In this document: piece after piece, positions 1-8,093 of the stretch | Position numbering within the stretch: position 1 is the stretch's first letter | How the letters are laid out: every line of letters starts with the position of its first letter | Assembly (NCBI GenBank): GCA_016199935.1 | Contig: JACQFS010000072.1 | Location: forward strand, 1 to 35,704 | Reading direction: 5' to 3' | DNA: 35,704 nucleotides | DNA from: Verrucomicrobiota bacterium | GTDB lineage: Bacteria > Verrucomicrobiota > Verrucomicrobiia > Limisphaerales > JACQFS01 | Notes under the pieces: model-generated | The model's input: the letters and a program-made list of their open reading frames with translations, nothing else | Databases searched by the model: none | What the model was told of the DNA's origin: nothing | Translations under genes and position numbers: made by a program

Positions 1-297
1 GAGCAGCGCGGCGCTCAAGCACAGCAGGCCCTTCGACTGCCACAGCGCATCCCACACCGGTGCCCACTTGGATTCCATATAGCGGAGCTGCTGCTGCGGC
101 GTGGGCTGCGGTTGGTTGCCGGTCTCGTTGTGGACGAGTTGGGCGACGGCGTCGTGGATGTCCTCGGTCTTGAGTTCGAGGTCCGTCAGGCCGCGCGCGG
201 TGAGCTGGGCCTTCGCTTCGGCGGCGTTCGCGGCGGTGACGCGTTCGAGCACCGCCTGTCCGTCGGAATTTTTCGCGCTCCAGAGATAGGTGGGCAT
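1..297 (-). CDS. Partial protein with GspF-like N-terminal segment
   Basis: An open frame starts with ATG at 297 on the minus strand and runs off the window edge (99 codons visible). It begins MPTYLWSAKNSDGQ and continues with an alpha/beta pattern around VTAANAAEAKAQLTARGLTD. This resembles the N-terminal segment of type II secretion/type IV pilus inner-membrane protein GspF/PilC, where a similar small domain precedes the membrane domain. Around residues 50-75 the sequence becomes Gln-rich (PQPTPQQQ), and the visible end (LLCLSAALL) could begin a membrane segment. The start lies 20 nt after the stop of the PAS gene, so it is probably the third gene of one minus-strand operon. The rest of the protein is not visible, so true GspF identity cannot be claimed. 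Verrucomicrobial membrane proteins with only this N-terminal similarity are an alternative. Confidence 0.6.
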   Translation of the reverse strand, partial: MPTYLWSAKNSDGQAVLERVTAANAAEAKAQLTARGLTDLELKTEDIHDAVAQLVHNETGNQPQPTPQQQLRYMESKWAPVWDALWQSKGLLCLSAALL

Positions 298-317
298 GGC
301 GGGACCGGGTCGGGGTT

Positions 318-1037
318 TCAGGCGTTCGCGCTTTTGTCCTCGATCACCGTAATGAGCAACTGGCGTTCGAGGTTGCGGAACAGGATTGAAACGCCGGAGA
401 CCACGCGGTTTCCGGGAATGCGGAATTGCCCCGCCTGCTCCACATTTTCCACGGACTTGCTTTGGAAGAGATCCACGTAGCGCTGGATCGCCTTGCCGCG
501 GTTGACGGGATCCATCAGCACCGAGAAATAGGAGAAGCCCGTGAGGTCCGCGACGCTCAGGCCGATGAGCCGCGCGGCCTTTTCGTTGGCGAGCTGGATG
601 ATGCCGTTCTCGTCGGAGACGATCACGGCGGCGGGCAGGCGCGAAAGCAGTTCGCGGAAAACCTGCTGCTGTGCCGCCGCCTCGTGGCGGTGCCGGCTGA
701 ACATCACGGCGATCGCGCCGGCGATGATGAACGATGCCATGCGAATCCACGGCGTCGGGTTGGCCCGCAGTTGTTCGGCGGCCTCGTGCAAGCTCAGGTC
801 GAGCATGAAAAACACGGCGACGCTGTAGATGACCACCCAGCCGGTGAGCGCACGCGGGCCGAGCCGGAACGCCAGCAGCGCGAGCACCGACAGCCCGAGA
901 AACGGCGTGAGCGTCGCCTCCCGGTAAACAGCATCCACGAGCAGCGTCGCCACCAGCCCGAGCAGCGCGGCGGCGTGGAAGCGCGCGTTCACCCGGAGGG
1001 CGGCGAGGTTGATGAGCGGGCGGCGGCGGTCACTCAT
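318..1037 (-). CDS. Membrane-anchored PAS domain protein without output domain
   Basis: The 239-aa product has four hydrophobic segments (about residues 21-38, 43-60, 64-82 and 99-115) and then one PAS domain (about 127-235) with a typical start, LLSRLPAAVIVSDENGIIQL. No histidine kinase, GGDEF, EAL or HTH module follows, so it senses something but cannot signal alone. The ATG at 1037 overlaps the stop of the upstream glycosyltransferase (ATGA, 1034-1037). That overlap decides the start; a longer in-frame extension upstream to 1127 would lie inside the glycosyltransferase gene. Ligand and partner are unknown. The coupling suggests it is made in fixed ratio with the glycosyltransferase and might modulate cell-surface polysaccharide synthesis, which is inference only. 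Confidence 0.8.
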   Translation of the reverse strand: MSDRRRPLINLAALRVNARFHAAALLGLVATLLVDAVYREATLTPFLGLSVLALLAFRLGPRALTGWVVIYSVAVFFMLDLSLHEAAEQLRANPTPWIRMASFIIAGAIAVMFSRHRHEAAAQQQVFRELLSRLPAAVIVSDENGIIQLANEKAARLIGLSVADLTGFSYFSVLMDPVNRGKAIQRYVDLFQSKSVENVEQAGQFRIPGNRVVSGVSILFRNLERQLLITVIEDKSANA

Positions 1038-2263
1038 GGCGGGACGGCGGTCGGGTGATTGCGGTTTGCGAACCGCGTCGGATGCACGTCGAGCCGGCGG
1101 TAGAGCCGCTGGATTTTTTCCAGCCACACGGCGCGCGTGAAGCGGGTGTTGAGTTCCTGCAAGCCGGCCTGGCCCATCGCCTCAGTGTCGCGCGGGCGGT
1201 CGAACATGGTGGCCAGCGCGCCGGCGAACGCGGCGGGGTTGGACGGCGGGGCCAGCCAGCCGGTGCGGCCCTCGTCGATGAGTTCGGGAAAGGCGCCGTG
1301 CGTGCTGCCGAGGACCGGCCGTGCGTTGGCCCACGCCTCGAGCACGACCATGCCGAAGGGTTCCAGCCAGGTCGAGGGCGCGACCCCAAAGGCGGCGCGC
1401 GCCCACAACGCGCGCTGCTCCGTCGGCTCGGCGAAGCCGGTGAACTCCACGTTGCGCAGGTTCAGGCGCGCGGCCTTCGCCTCGAGCGCGGCCCGCTCGG
1501 GGCCGTCGCCGGCGATGATCAGCTTCGCGTCCGCGCGGCCGAGCATTTTCCACGCGTCGAGCAACTGGCTCACGCCCTTCTCCGGCGAGAGCCGGCCGAT
1601 GAAGAGCGCCGTCTTCCCGTTGCCCGGCGGCGGCGGCGGTTCCTTCGTCTCGTAGAAATGGTGGATGACCTCGATGCGCTCCGCGGGCAGGCCCATTTTG
1701 ATGTGCTCGTCCTTTTGCGCCTCGCTGATGGCGATCCAGCGCCAGACCTGGTCGAACACGCCGAGGTTGCGCACGCGCCGGAGCACGAGGCCCATCATGC
1801 CGCTGACGAGGTGGTTGTCGCGCCAGCACGCGGTCTGGAACGCGGGCCAAAAATTTCCATTGATGCACCGCTGGCAGGGCGCGCCGTGGTTGAGGAAAAA
1901 ACCGTTGGTGCAGGAGAGCCGGTAGCTGTGGAGGAAATGGATGATCGGCACGCCGAGGTCGAACGCCAGCTTGTAAACCGCCGGCGACATCGTGGGAAAA
2001 ACATTGTGCGCCTGCCACGCGTGGAAGCGCCCCACGCGCTGGAGGTGCCGCAACCGCGTGACGACCTCGTTGTTGCGCAGCGCGCGCGCGGGGAGCAGGA
2101 ACTTGCCCAGCGCGGTGGTCTTCAGAAAATCCTTCGTGGAGGTGATGAAATACTCCACGTCGTAAAGCTCCTGCATCGCATCGCCGATGCGATAGACGCT
2201 GCCCTCCTCGCCGCCGTAATTCTCGTAGCGGTTGAAAAGTTGCAGGATGCGGAGCCGGTTCAT
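1034..2263 (-). CDS. Family 4 glycosyltransferase
   Basis: This 409-aa protein starts MNRLRILQLFNRYENYGGEE, the N-terminal Rossmann strand and glycine loop of GT-B retaining glycosyltransferases (GT4). The second Rossmann domain carries FIGRLSPEKGV, LIIAGDGPE and EPFGMVVLEAWANARPV, the EX7E-type nucleotide-sugar site. A Cys cluster in the acceptor half (C-TNG and CQRC) is typical of a subset of GT4 enzymes. It is predicted to be cytoplasmic, acting on a polysaccharide or glycolipid precursor, with an unknown sugar. An upstream in-frame extension exists but would translate a palindromic repeat element, so the ATG at 2263 is preferred. It is first in a minus-strand operon with the PAS protein (ATGA overlap). 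Confidence 0.9.
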   Translation of the reverse strand: MNRLRILQLFNRYENYGGEEGSVYRIGDAMQELYDVEYFITSTKDFLKTTALGKFLLPARALRNNEVVTRLRHLQRVGRFHAWQAHNVFPTMSPAVYKLAFDLGVPIIHFLHSYRLSCTNGFFLNHGAPCQRCINGNFWPAFQTACWRDNHLVSGMMGLVLRRVRNLGVFDQVWRWIAISEAQKDEHIKMGLPAERIEVIHHFYETKEPPPPPGNGKTALFIGRLSPEKGVSQLLDAWKMLGRADAKLIIAGDGPERAALEAKAARLNLRNVEFTGFAEPTEQRALWARAAFGVAPSTWLEPFGMVVLEAWANARPVLGSTHGAFPELIDEGRTGWLAPPSNPAAFAGALATMFDRPRDTEAMGQAGLQELNTRFTRAVWLEKIQRLYRRLDVHPTRFANRNHPTAVPP

Positions 2264-2343
2264 CGGTGCTTCGACTGCGGGTCGTTGCAACGCGACCTTC
2301 GCAACGTGCGCGCCGGCAGACAACGCCTTTTTCCGACGAAGGC

Positions 2344-2499
2344 GGGCGCATTCGGGCACTTGCCCCGGACCGCGAGCCGTCCCGGCTCGCAGCGGCCACC
2401 TTGGCGGAACGATCCACAAACTTTTCAAGCTCTGTTCCATTCGCAACCGTTGCGAGCCGGGACGGCTCGCGGTCCGCCGGGGCAGTCCGGATGCGCCCC
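2344..2499. repeat. Palindromic element family A, copy A1
   Basis: Two inverted arms bracket a ~50-nt core. The inner arms (2367-2390 region and 2450-2477 region) each form a hairpin with the stem GCGAGCCG/CGGCTCGC and a 3-nt loop. The inverted similarity extends outward to GGGCGCAT (left, 2344) and ATGCGCCCC (right, ends 2499). The core (about 2395-2446) is nearly identical to copy A4 near 24240. It sits in the divergent gap between the glycosyltransferase and esterase genes and resembles a REP doublet (REPIN). Function unknown. Confidence 0.85.
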
Positions 2500-2512
2500 A
2501 CGAACGCGGGCA

Positions 2513-2533
2513 TTGAACTTTGAACTTTGAACT
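2513..2533. repeat. TTGAACT heptamer tandem repeat, 3 copies
   Basis: Three perfect 7-bp units sit 37 nt before the esterase start codon, in the divergent intergenic region. The same heptamer (different register) occurs five times inside the ABC transporter gene at 18561-18595. It could affect spacing of upstream promoter elements if copy number varies. Confidence 0.9.
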
Positions 2534-2569
2534 TTTCCCTCCGCCCGCCAAACTCGCGCCGCTTTGCTT

Positions 2570-3493
2570 ATGAAATTCCGATTGCCCGCGGTCGTTGCCC
2601 TTGCGTCACTTTTTGCCATGACCTCGTTTGCCCAACCCAAGGCCGTCCCCAAGCCCGCCGCGTCCGCGCAGCCGCCGCGCGAGGGTTTCGCGCTCTGGCC
2701 TGACGGCGCGCCCGGCGCACTCGGCACCGCGGACAAGGACGTGCCCACGCTCACCGCCTACCTCGCGCCCTCGGGCAAGGCCACCGGCGCGGCCATCGTC
2801 ATCTGTCCGGGCGGCGGTTACGGTGGGCTCGCGCCGCACGAGGGTTATCAATACGCGCTCTTCCTCAACGAGCTCGGCATCACCGGTTTCGTCCTCAAGT
2901 ATCGCCTCGGTCCCGGTGGCTATCATCACCCCGCGATGATGAACGACGTGAACCGCGCCATCCGCTACGTCCGCGCCAACGCCGCGAAGTGGAAGCTCGA
3001 CGCAAATAAAATCGGCGTGATGGGTTCCTCCGCCGGCGGTCACCTCGCCTCGACGGCCATCACGCACTTCGGCGCGGGCGATGCGAACGCCGCCGATCCG
3101 ATTGAGAAGGTCAGCTCCCGTCCCGACCTCGGCATCCTGTGCTACCCCGTCATCTCGATGGGCGAGTTCACGCACAGCGGCTCGAAGAAAAATCTGCTCG
3201 GCGAAAATCCCGACCCGAAGCTGGTCGAGCTGATGTCGAACGAGAAGCAGGTCACGAAGGACACGCCGCCGACGTTCATCTTCCACACCTTCGAGGACAA
3301 GGGCGTGAAGGTGGAGAACGCGCTGATGTTCGCCGACGCGCTGCGCAAGAACGGCGTTCCGTTCTCGTTGCACATTTACCCAAACGGCCCGCACGGCATC
3401 GGCCTCGGCGGCGCGCAGTGGGATCCGGACCATCGGCATCCGTGGACGACCCAGCTCGCCGTGTGGCTCAAGGAGCAGAACTTCGCGAAATAA
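2570..3493 (+). CDS. Secreted alpha/beta hydrolase (esterase, acetylxylan esterase-like)
   Basis: The 307-aa product begins with a Sec signal peptide ([20 protein letters not shown], cleavage after about residue 21). The mature part has an oxyanion-hole motif CPGGGYGG, a nucleophile elbow GSSAGGH with Ser154, a probable acid Asp243 in FEDKGV and the catalytic His275 in PHGIG. This is the bacterial polysaccharide-deacetylating/BD-FAE type of alpha/beta hydrolase common in Verrucomicrobiota and Planctomycetes, acting outside the cytoplasm on acylated plant or algal glycans. The exact substrate is not readable. A TTG at 2564 is in frame, but ATG at 2570 gives a normal signal peptide. The methyltransferase starts 7 nt downstream, so the two are probably cotranscribed. 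Confidence 0.9.
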   Translation: MKFRLPAVVALASLFAMTSFAQPKAVPKPAASAQPPREGFALWPDGAPGALGTADKDVPTLTAYLAPSGKATGAAIVICPGGGYGGLAPHEGYQYALFLNELGITGFVLKYRLGPGGYHHPAMMNDVNRAIRYVRANAAKWKLDANKIGVMGSSAGGHLASTAITHFGAGDANAADPIEKVSSRPDLGILCYPVISMGEFTHSGSKKNLLGENPDPKLVELMSNEKQVTKDTPPTFIFHTFEDKGVKVENALMFADALRKNGVPFSLHIYPNGPHGIGLGGAQWDPDHRHPWTTQLAVWLKEQNFAK

Positions 3494-3500
3494 TTTTCCC

Positions 3501-4340
3501 ATGAACCCGAACGACCCCGCCCATCTCGAAAAACTCCGCCGGCTCATGCCGGAAATCCTCACCACCGCGCGCGGGATCCGCGGCTTCCTCACCGAGAAGG
3601 AAATGAAATTTCTCGCCACGATGGCCGCGTGCCCAACGGCGGACGGCGTGATCCTCGAGATCGGAAGTTTTCAGGGCAAGTCCACGAGCATCCTCGGCCT
3701 CGCCGGCCAGCTCGCGCCCGGCACGCAGGTCGTGGCCGTGGACCCGCTCGACTACCGGCCCTCGCACGACCCGAAGATCGGCAAGTCGGATGGCAAGTCC
3801 GATGTCGCCGAGGAATTCTGGAAGCACCTGCGCCAGGCGAAGGTGGACCACCTCGTCGAGTTCAACCGGATGCGCTCGCAAGAACTCGCGCCCAAGTGGC
3901 CGGCCGGCCGCAAGATTCGCTTCCACTGGATTGACGGCGACCACTACTACCCCGGCGCGAAGGACGACTTCGATCTGTATTATCCGCATCTCGCCGACGG
4001 CGCGATCGTGGCGCTGCACGACTGCTTCAAGCACGACCCCGGCCCGATGCGCGTGATGGCCGAGGACATTCTGCTCTCGCCGCACTTTGGCGCGACGGGC
4101 GCGTGCGGCTCGATCGGCTGGGGCCAATACCGCAGCGACCCGAAGGACGCCGCGCCGTTCCTGCGCGAGAAGCTGAAATTTTATTCGCGCGTCGCGCGGC
4201 TCATCCCGCACGCGGCGCTCGATCACCAGGACCATCGGACGAGCGGGCCGTTCTACAAGGTGCTCCGCTCCCGCATCCCGCACGGCGAACTCAACCCGGC
4301 GGATTTTGTGAAGCAGGTCGCGCTGTGTGCGAAGCAGTGA
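3501..4340 (+). CDS. Class I SAM-dependent methyltransferase (Methyltransf_24 type)
   Basis: The 279-aa protein contains the SAM-binding motif I in VILEIGSFQGKSTSILG (about residues 50-66), an acidic motif II VVAVDPLDY and a late WIDGDHYY segment followed by a strand, ADGAIVALHDC. This order is that of the Methyltransf_24 family, often linked to surface glycan or small-molecule O-methylation. No signal peptide or membrane segment is seen, so it should be cytoplasmic. It follows the esterase with a 7-nt gap. The acceptor is unknown; nearby glycosyltransferase genes make a sugar acceptor plausible. Confidence 0.85.
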   Translation: MNPNDPAHLEKLRRLMPEILTTARGIRGFLTEKEMKFLATMAACPTADGVILEIGSFQGKSTSILGLAGQLAPGTQVVAVDPLDYRPSHDPKIGKSDGKSDVAEEFWKHLRQAKVDHLVEFNRMRSQELAPKWPAGRKIRFHWIDGDHYYPGAKDDFDLYYPHLADGAIVALHDCFKHDPGPMRVMAEDILLSPHFGATGACGSIGWGQYRSDPKDAAPFLREKLKFYSRVARLIPHAALDHQDHRTSGPFYKVLRSRIPHGELNPADFVKQVALCAKQ

Positions 4341-4407
4341 GGTGAAGTATGCGGCGCGCGGAGCGGCGATTGCGAAACTTGGGAGTGTGCGGGACAGCCT
4401 CGCGCCC

Positions 4408-4547
4408 GTTCCCCTCACCCCGGCCCTCTCCCGGAGGGAGAGGGAGAAACGCATCCAGCCTCGCGTCACGCCGGGCGCGCTCGGTTCGTCGGGCGCTGGG
4501 GACGATTCCCCCTCTCCCTCCGGGAGAGGGCCGGGGTGAGGGGGAAC
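4408..4547. repeat. Palindromic element family D, copy D1
   Basis: The left arm (CCCCTCACCCCGGCCCTCTC onward) and the right arm (ending GAGGGCCGGGGTGAGGGG) are inverted copies about 60 nt apart. Each arm holds its own hairpin of CCCTCTCC and GGAGAGGG. It fills much of the 318-nt gap between the methyltransferase and oxidoreductase genes. Copy D2 lies at 22515-22664. Confidence 0.85.
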
Positions 4548-4658
4548 GCGCCGCAGTGGTTCGCACAGCCCTCAATCTTGAACCGCGCCAGTGCTAAGCA
4601 CCGTTCCTCAGAAAAGATTTTCGCATTCCGCCAACTCATCACATCTTTCTCTCACCCC

Positions 4659-6962
4659 ATGAAACGTCTCCTTCCCTTCCTCGCGCTGGCGCTGGTCGCC
4701 GCACTGCCGGCGCGCGCCGCGCTAAACGTCCTTGTCGAGGCCGAGAGCTTCGCCAACCCCGGCGGCTGGGTGCTCGACACGCAGTTCATCGAGATCATGG
4801 GCTCGCCCTACCTCATGGCCCACGGCATGGGCGCGCCGGTGAAGGACGCGACCACCACCGTGAAGCTTCCCAGCGCCGGCGCGTGGCGCGTGTTCGTCCG
4901 CACCAAGGATTGGGTCGCGCGCTGGAAGGCGCCAGGCACGCCGGGAAAATTCCAATTGCTCGTCAACGGCCAGCCGCTCAAGGAAACCTTCGGCACCAAG
5001 GGCGAGGATTGGTTCTGGCAATACGGCGGCAAGGTCGAGGTCACCGGCGCCGAGGTGAAGCTCGCGCTGCACGACCTCACCGGTTTCAACGGCCGGTGCG
5101 ATGCGATCCTGTTCACGAAGGACGAAAACTTTGTTCCGCCCAACGACGGCGCGCCGCTCGCGAAGTGGCGGCGCGAGTTGCTAGGCCTGCCGGAGAAGCC
5201 CATCGAGACCGGGCCGTTTGATGTTGTCGTGGTCGGCGGCGGCTACGGCGGCCTCGGCGCGGCCATCTCCGCGGCGCGCATGGGCTGCAAGGTCGCCCTC
5301 ATCCAGAACCGCCCCGTGCTCGGCGGCAACGGCTCCTCTGAAATCCGGGTGTGGGCGATGGGCGGCACGCGCCGCGGCCTCTACCCGGAACTCGGCGAGA
5401 TCGTCGAGGAGTTCATGGACCGCGCCAAGGCCTCGCCCGGCACGTTCGAGGAGTTCGGCGACGCGAAGAAGGAGGAGATCGTCCGCGCGGAAAAAAACAT
5501 CACGCTGTTCCTCAACACCCACGCCTACGCCGTGGAGGTGAGCGCGGACAAAAAGCGCATCGTCGCCGTCACCGGCTTCAACACGATGACCGGCGAGGTG
5601 CGCCGCTTTGCCGGCCGGCTCTTCGTGGACTCCACCGGCCACGCCACCATCGGCGCGCTCGCGGGCGCGGACCACACGACCAAGGAGGAGGGCCACCTCG
5701 GCATGAGCAACATGTGGCGCTGGAAAATCGGCGACGCGCCCGCGCCGTTCCCTGACGTGCCGTGGGCGCTCGACATGACGATGGACGACTTTCCCTATCC
5801 GAAGAAAAACAAGCGCGTGAACGGCAAACTGGAGGACGAACTCGCCGCGCCGTGGTTTTGGGAAAGCGGTTTCGACAAACACCCGCTCACCGACCTCGAA
5901 TACACGCGCGACTGGAACCTGCGCGCCATCTTCGGCGCGTTCAACGCGATGAAAAACAAGGACGGCAAGGCCGAGCACCCGAACGCGCAGCTTGAATGGG
6001 TCGCCTACATCGGCGGCACGCGCGAGTCGCGGCAGTTGCTCGGCGACGTCGTCCTCACGCGCGACGACATCGAGTCCAAGAAGCCGTTCCCCGATGGCAC
6101 GGTGCCGACGACGTGGGACATTGACCTCCACTACCCGAAGGAGGAGTTCGCCAAGAAGTTCCCGAACGACCCCTTCATCTCCATCGCCAAGATGGACAAG
6201 AAGGTGGACCGCGAGCACGGCTACCCCGTGCCCTACCGCTGCTTCTACTCGCGCAACCTCGAGAATCTTTTCATGGCCGGCCGCGACGTGAGCGTCACGC
6301 ACGAGGCGCTCGGCACCGTGCGCGTGATGAAGACCGGCGGGATGATCGGCGAGGTCGTCGGCAAGGCCGCGTCGCTCTGCCTCATTTACAAGTGCAACCC
6401 GCGCGACATTTATTACGACCACTTTGACGAGTTGAAGAAGCTCATGCAGCTCCGCGGCGTCGCGCGTCGCGACACGGTGGATTCGCCCATTTACATCCCC
6501 GCCGGCGCAAAGGAACTGCCGCCGTCCGCCGTCTCGTCCGTCACCATCGCCTCGCTCAAGGGCATCGTGGTGGACGACGCGCAGGCGAAGCTCACCGGCA
6601 AATGGACCGCGGGCGCGGGGCTGCCGGGCTACATCGGCGCGGGCTACCGTTACGCGGGGAAAAATTCCGGAGCCACTGCGCGCTTCGAGTTCACCGTGCC
6701 CGAGACGGGCATCTACGAGGTGCGCTTCGCGTATCAGCCGCACGAGAACCGCGCCGCCAACGCGCCCGTCACCGTCCACAGTGCTGACGGCGCGCGCGCG
6801 CTCACGGTGAACGAAAAGGAGGTGCCGGTGATTCCGCCGACCTTCGTCTCGCTGGGCAAATACAAGTTCGAGTCCGGCAAACCCGGCGCGGTGGAGGTGA
6901 CGACCGAGAAGGCCAACGGCAACGTCCACATTGACGCCGTGTGGGTGCTGAAGGCGGAGTGA
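4659..6962 (+). CDS. Secreted FAD-dependent oxidoreductase with golvesin-like C-terminal domain
   Basis: The 767-aa protein has a signal peptide (MKRLLPFLALALVAALPARA), an N-terminal beta-sandwich-like region with AESFANPGGW (about residues 22-180), then an FAD_oxidored domain starting FDVVVVGGGYGGLGAAI at about residue 187 with the NRPVLGGNGSSEIR loop. The C-terminal part from about residue 625 (KGIVVDDAQAKLTGKW, RFAYQPHENRAANAPV) matches the golvesin/xanthan-lyase carbohydrate-binding-like domain. Such proteins are abundant in Verrucomicrobiota and Planctomycetes and are thought to act on polysaccharides outside the cytoplasm; the reaction is not established. ATG at 4659 is chosen because it creates the signal peptide. 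The last codons are duplicated ~1 kb downstream (see the direct repeats). Confidence 0.9.
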   Translation: MKRLLPFLALALVAALPARAALNVLVEAESFANPGGWVLDTQFIEIMGSPYLMAHGMGAPVKDATTTVKLPSAGAWRVFVRTKDWVARWKAPGTPGKFQLLVNGQPLKETFGTKGEDWFWQYGGKVEVTGAEVKLALHDLTGFNGRCDAILFTKDENFVPPNDGAPLAKWRRELLGLPEKPIETGPFDVVVVGGGYGGLGAAISAARMGCKVALIQNRPVLGGNGSSEIRVWAMGGTRRGLYPELGEIVEEFMDRAKASPGTFEEFGDAKKEEIVRAEKNITLFLNTHAYAVEVSADKKRIVAVTGFNTMTGEVRRFAGRLFVDSTGHATIGALAGADHTTKEEGHLGMSNMWRWKIGDAPAPFPDVPWALDMTMDDFPYPKKNKRVNGKLEDELAAPWFWESGFDKHPLTDLEYTRDWNLRAIFGAFNAMKNKDGKAEHPNAQLEWVAYIGGTRESRQLLGDVVLTRDDIESKKPFPDGTVPTTWDIDLHYPKEEFAKKFPNDPFISIAKMDKKVDREHGYPVPYRCFYSRNLENLFMAGRDVSVTHEALGTVRVMKTGGMIGEVVGKAASLCLIYKCNPRDIYYDHFDELKKLMQLRGVARRDTVDSPIYIPAGAKELPPSAVSSVTIASLKGIVVDDAQAKLTGKWTAGAGLPGYIGAGYRYAGKNSGATARFEFTVPETGIYEVRFAYQPHENRAANAPVTVHSADGARALTVNEKEVPVIPPTFVSLGKYKFESGKPGAVEVTTEKANGNVHIDAVWVLKAE

Positions 6963-6967
6963 GGCGG
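6936..6967. repeat. 32-bp direct repeat, left copy (3' end of oxidoreductase gene)
   Basis: This segment covers the last nine codons and stop of the FAD oxidoreductase plus 5 nt. It matches 7957-7988 at 31 of 32 positions, in the same orientation. The two copies bracket the HNH gene. Confidence 0.9.
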
Positions 6968-7023
6968 TTGCGAAAGGGAAACGCGCGTCCGGCCGACGCG
7001 AGGGTTTGCAGCCTGTCTACGGG

Positions 7024-7674
7024 TTAGGCGTTTCCGGTCCCATTGTGAAGGTGCTTCTGAAGCTCCGCGACAGTAAGGGGTGGCGAAGTCTGGTGAAGCA
7101 TCGCATGGCAGTTCGGGCAGACTGGAATCAAGTCTCGCTTTGGGTCAACCGCGTAGCCAACGCGAATGTCTCGAAGTTGGCGAGTATGATGAACGTGGAT
7201 GAAACCGATCCCAAGCTCGCCATACGTCGCGCCGAAGTCGAAACGGCACACGCTGCAAACTGTGCCGAAGTGAGCGATGCAGGCACGCCGAGCGGCTTCA
7301 TCGCGCTCGAACGCGTTGACGGTGATGCGCCGCACTGCTCCCTCCCAAAAACTCTCCGGCACGTGAACCTCATCAGTGTGGAATGTGGGTGATGCGTCTG
7401 ACGCAATCACGCGCATATAGCCGGGAACACTCGAGATGCCGCCGGGAACACTGATTTGCTTACCAATGTGGATGTGCCGCGATGCGCGAAGCGCATCCTC
7501 GGTCGGAAAAACAAGGTAACCATGAGAGTCGAACAAGGCTGCTGGAAAGCGTTTGAGCGTGTGATACCAGTTACCAGTCTCCCGGTAGCGAGCCTGAACG
7601 GCACCAACATCCCAAGACTTATTAAGGAGAGAAGCCTTGGCTCTGTTCTGTGCAGCTTTTTCGTAACGGTCCAT
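7024..7674 (-). CDS. HNH endonuclease (COG3183-like, possible restriction enzyme)
   Basis: The 216-aa protein has a C-terminal HNH/treble-clef nuclease: C140-x2-C143, a His cluster in HVHHTRQL (160-163), then PVCPNCHAMLH with C186, N188, C189, H190 and H194. The N-terminal half contains WYHTLKRFPAALFDSHGYLV and IGKQISVPGGIS, which resembles the DNA-recognition half of COG3183-type predicted HNH restriction endonucleases. All nuclease residues are present, so it looks active. No partner methyltransferase or restriction subunit is adjacent, suggesting a solitary modification-dependent nuclease or phage-defence gene. Lower GC and flanking direct repeats suggest recent acquisition. Confidence 0.85.
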   Translation of the reverse strand: MDRYEKAAQNRAKASLLNKSWDVGAVQARYRETGNWYHTLKRFPAALFDSHGYLVFPTEDALRASRHIHIGKQISVPGGISSVPGYMRVIASDASPTFHTDEVHVPESFWEGAVRRITVNAFERDEAARRACIAHFGTVCSVCRFDFGATYGELGIGFIHVHHTRQLRDIRVGYAVDPKRDLIPVCPNCHAMLHQTSPPLTVAELQKHLHNGTGNA

Positions 7675-7799
7675 AGATGACGCGAGGAAACGTCTAACTA
7701 GCGAATGAGCGGCAAATTTGCAGCCAATCCGGTTTCATCGCGGGCACGATAGGCTCGCCGCTTCCGCCCGTCCAGCTTCACCCGCTGGCAGACCGGCAC

Positions 7800-7909
7800 G
7801 GACCGCGGGCCGTCCCGGCCCGCAGCGCGTCGGAAGTTTGAGGGCTGCCGGATTTTCCGAGGCGCGCCCGCCGCCGTGGCCGCTGCAAGCCGGGACGGCT
7901 CGCGGTCCG
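7800..7909. repeat. Palindromic element family A, copy A2
   Basis: The left hairpin GCGGGCCG-TCC-CGGCCCGC differs from copies A1 and A4 by a compensatory pair. The right arm ends ACGGCTCGCGGTCCGC. The core differs completely from A1/A4, so only the arms are conserved. It lies upstream of the HNH gene, inside the direct-repeat-bounded unit. Confidence 0.8.
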
Positions 7910-7956
7910 CACTCAGTCCCTGCGGGACTCGCCCATGCGGCCATGCGCGCATGGCC

Positions 7957-7988
7957 GCCGTGTGGGTGCTGAAAGCGGAGTGAGGCGG
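7957..7988. repeat. 32-bp direct repeat, right copy (orphan gene 3' end)
   Basis: This is a second copy of the oxidoreductase 3' end, coding AVWVLKAE and a stop, with one mismatch to 6936-6967. No coding frame of that gene precedes it. Palindromic element B1 follows almost immediately. Confidence 0.9.
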
Positions 7989-7989
7989 C

Positions 7990-8069
7990 GTGGCCGTGCT
8001 CGTGAGAGCACGGGTGACTGACCTCCGAAGCGAACGGAAATTTTCCCGCGTTCTCACGAACGCGGCCAC
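7990..8069. repeat. Palindromic element family B, copy B1
   Basis: The ends are GTGGCC and GGCCAC. The left hairpin is CGTGCTC-GTGA-GAGCACG; the right is CGCGTTC-TCAC-GAACGCG, which reads GTGA (a GNRA-type loop) on the other strand. It lies just downstream of the CvpA-like gene, whose stop codon is at 8094-8096. Copy B2 is at 21782-21851, with compensatory stem changes. Confidence 0.85.
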
Positions 8070-8093
8070 CACTCATCGCGGCCCGCGCTCCGC

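Larger units (their letters stand above)
6936..7988. mobile_element. Candidate HNH-carrying insertion bounded by direct repeats
   Basis: The unit between the two 32-bp direct repeats is 989 nt and holds one HNH endonuclease gene and palindromic element A2. The HNH gene is visibly AT-richer than its neighbours (30 G+C in the 60 nt at 7501-7560). The left repeat is the functional 3' end of the oxidoreductase gene; the right one is an orphan fragment that ends in the same codons and stop. This is what insertion at a gene 3' end with regeneration of that end would leave. No integrase or transposase is present, so the mechanism is unknown. A duplication followed by deletion could produce the same pattern. 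Confidence 0.45.

Noticed and set aside
5181-6929. Minus-strand open frame (about 582 codons) opposite the FAD oxidoreductase
   Set aside because: Composition is a GC-rich complement of the real gene and shows no motif.
7675-8093. Hidden gene in the gap between the HNH and CvpA-like genes
   Set aside because: The gap is accounted for by element A2, the right direct repeat and element B1; short open frames there are translations of the repeats.
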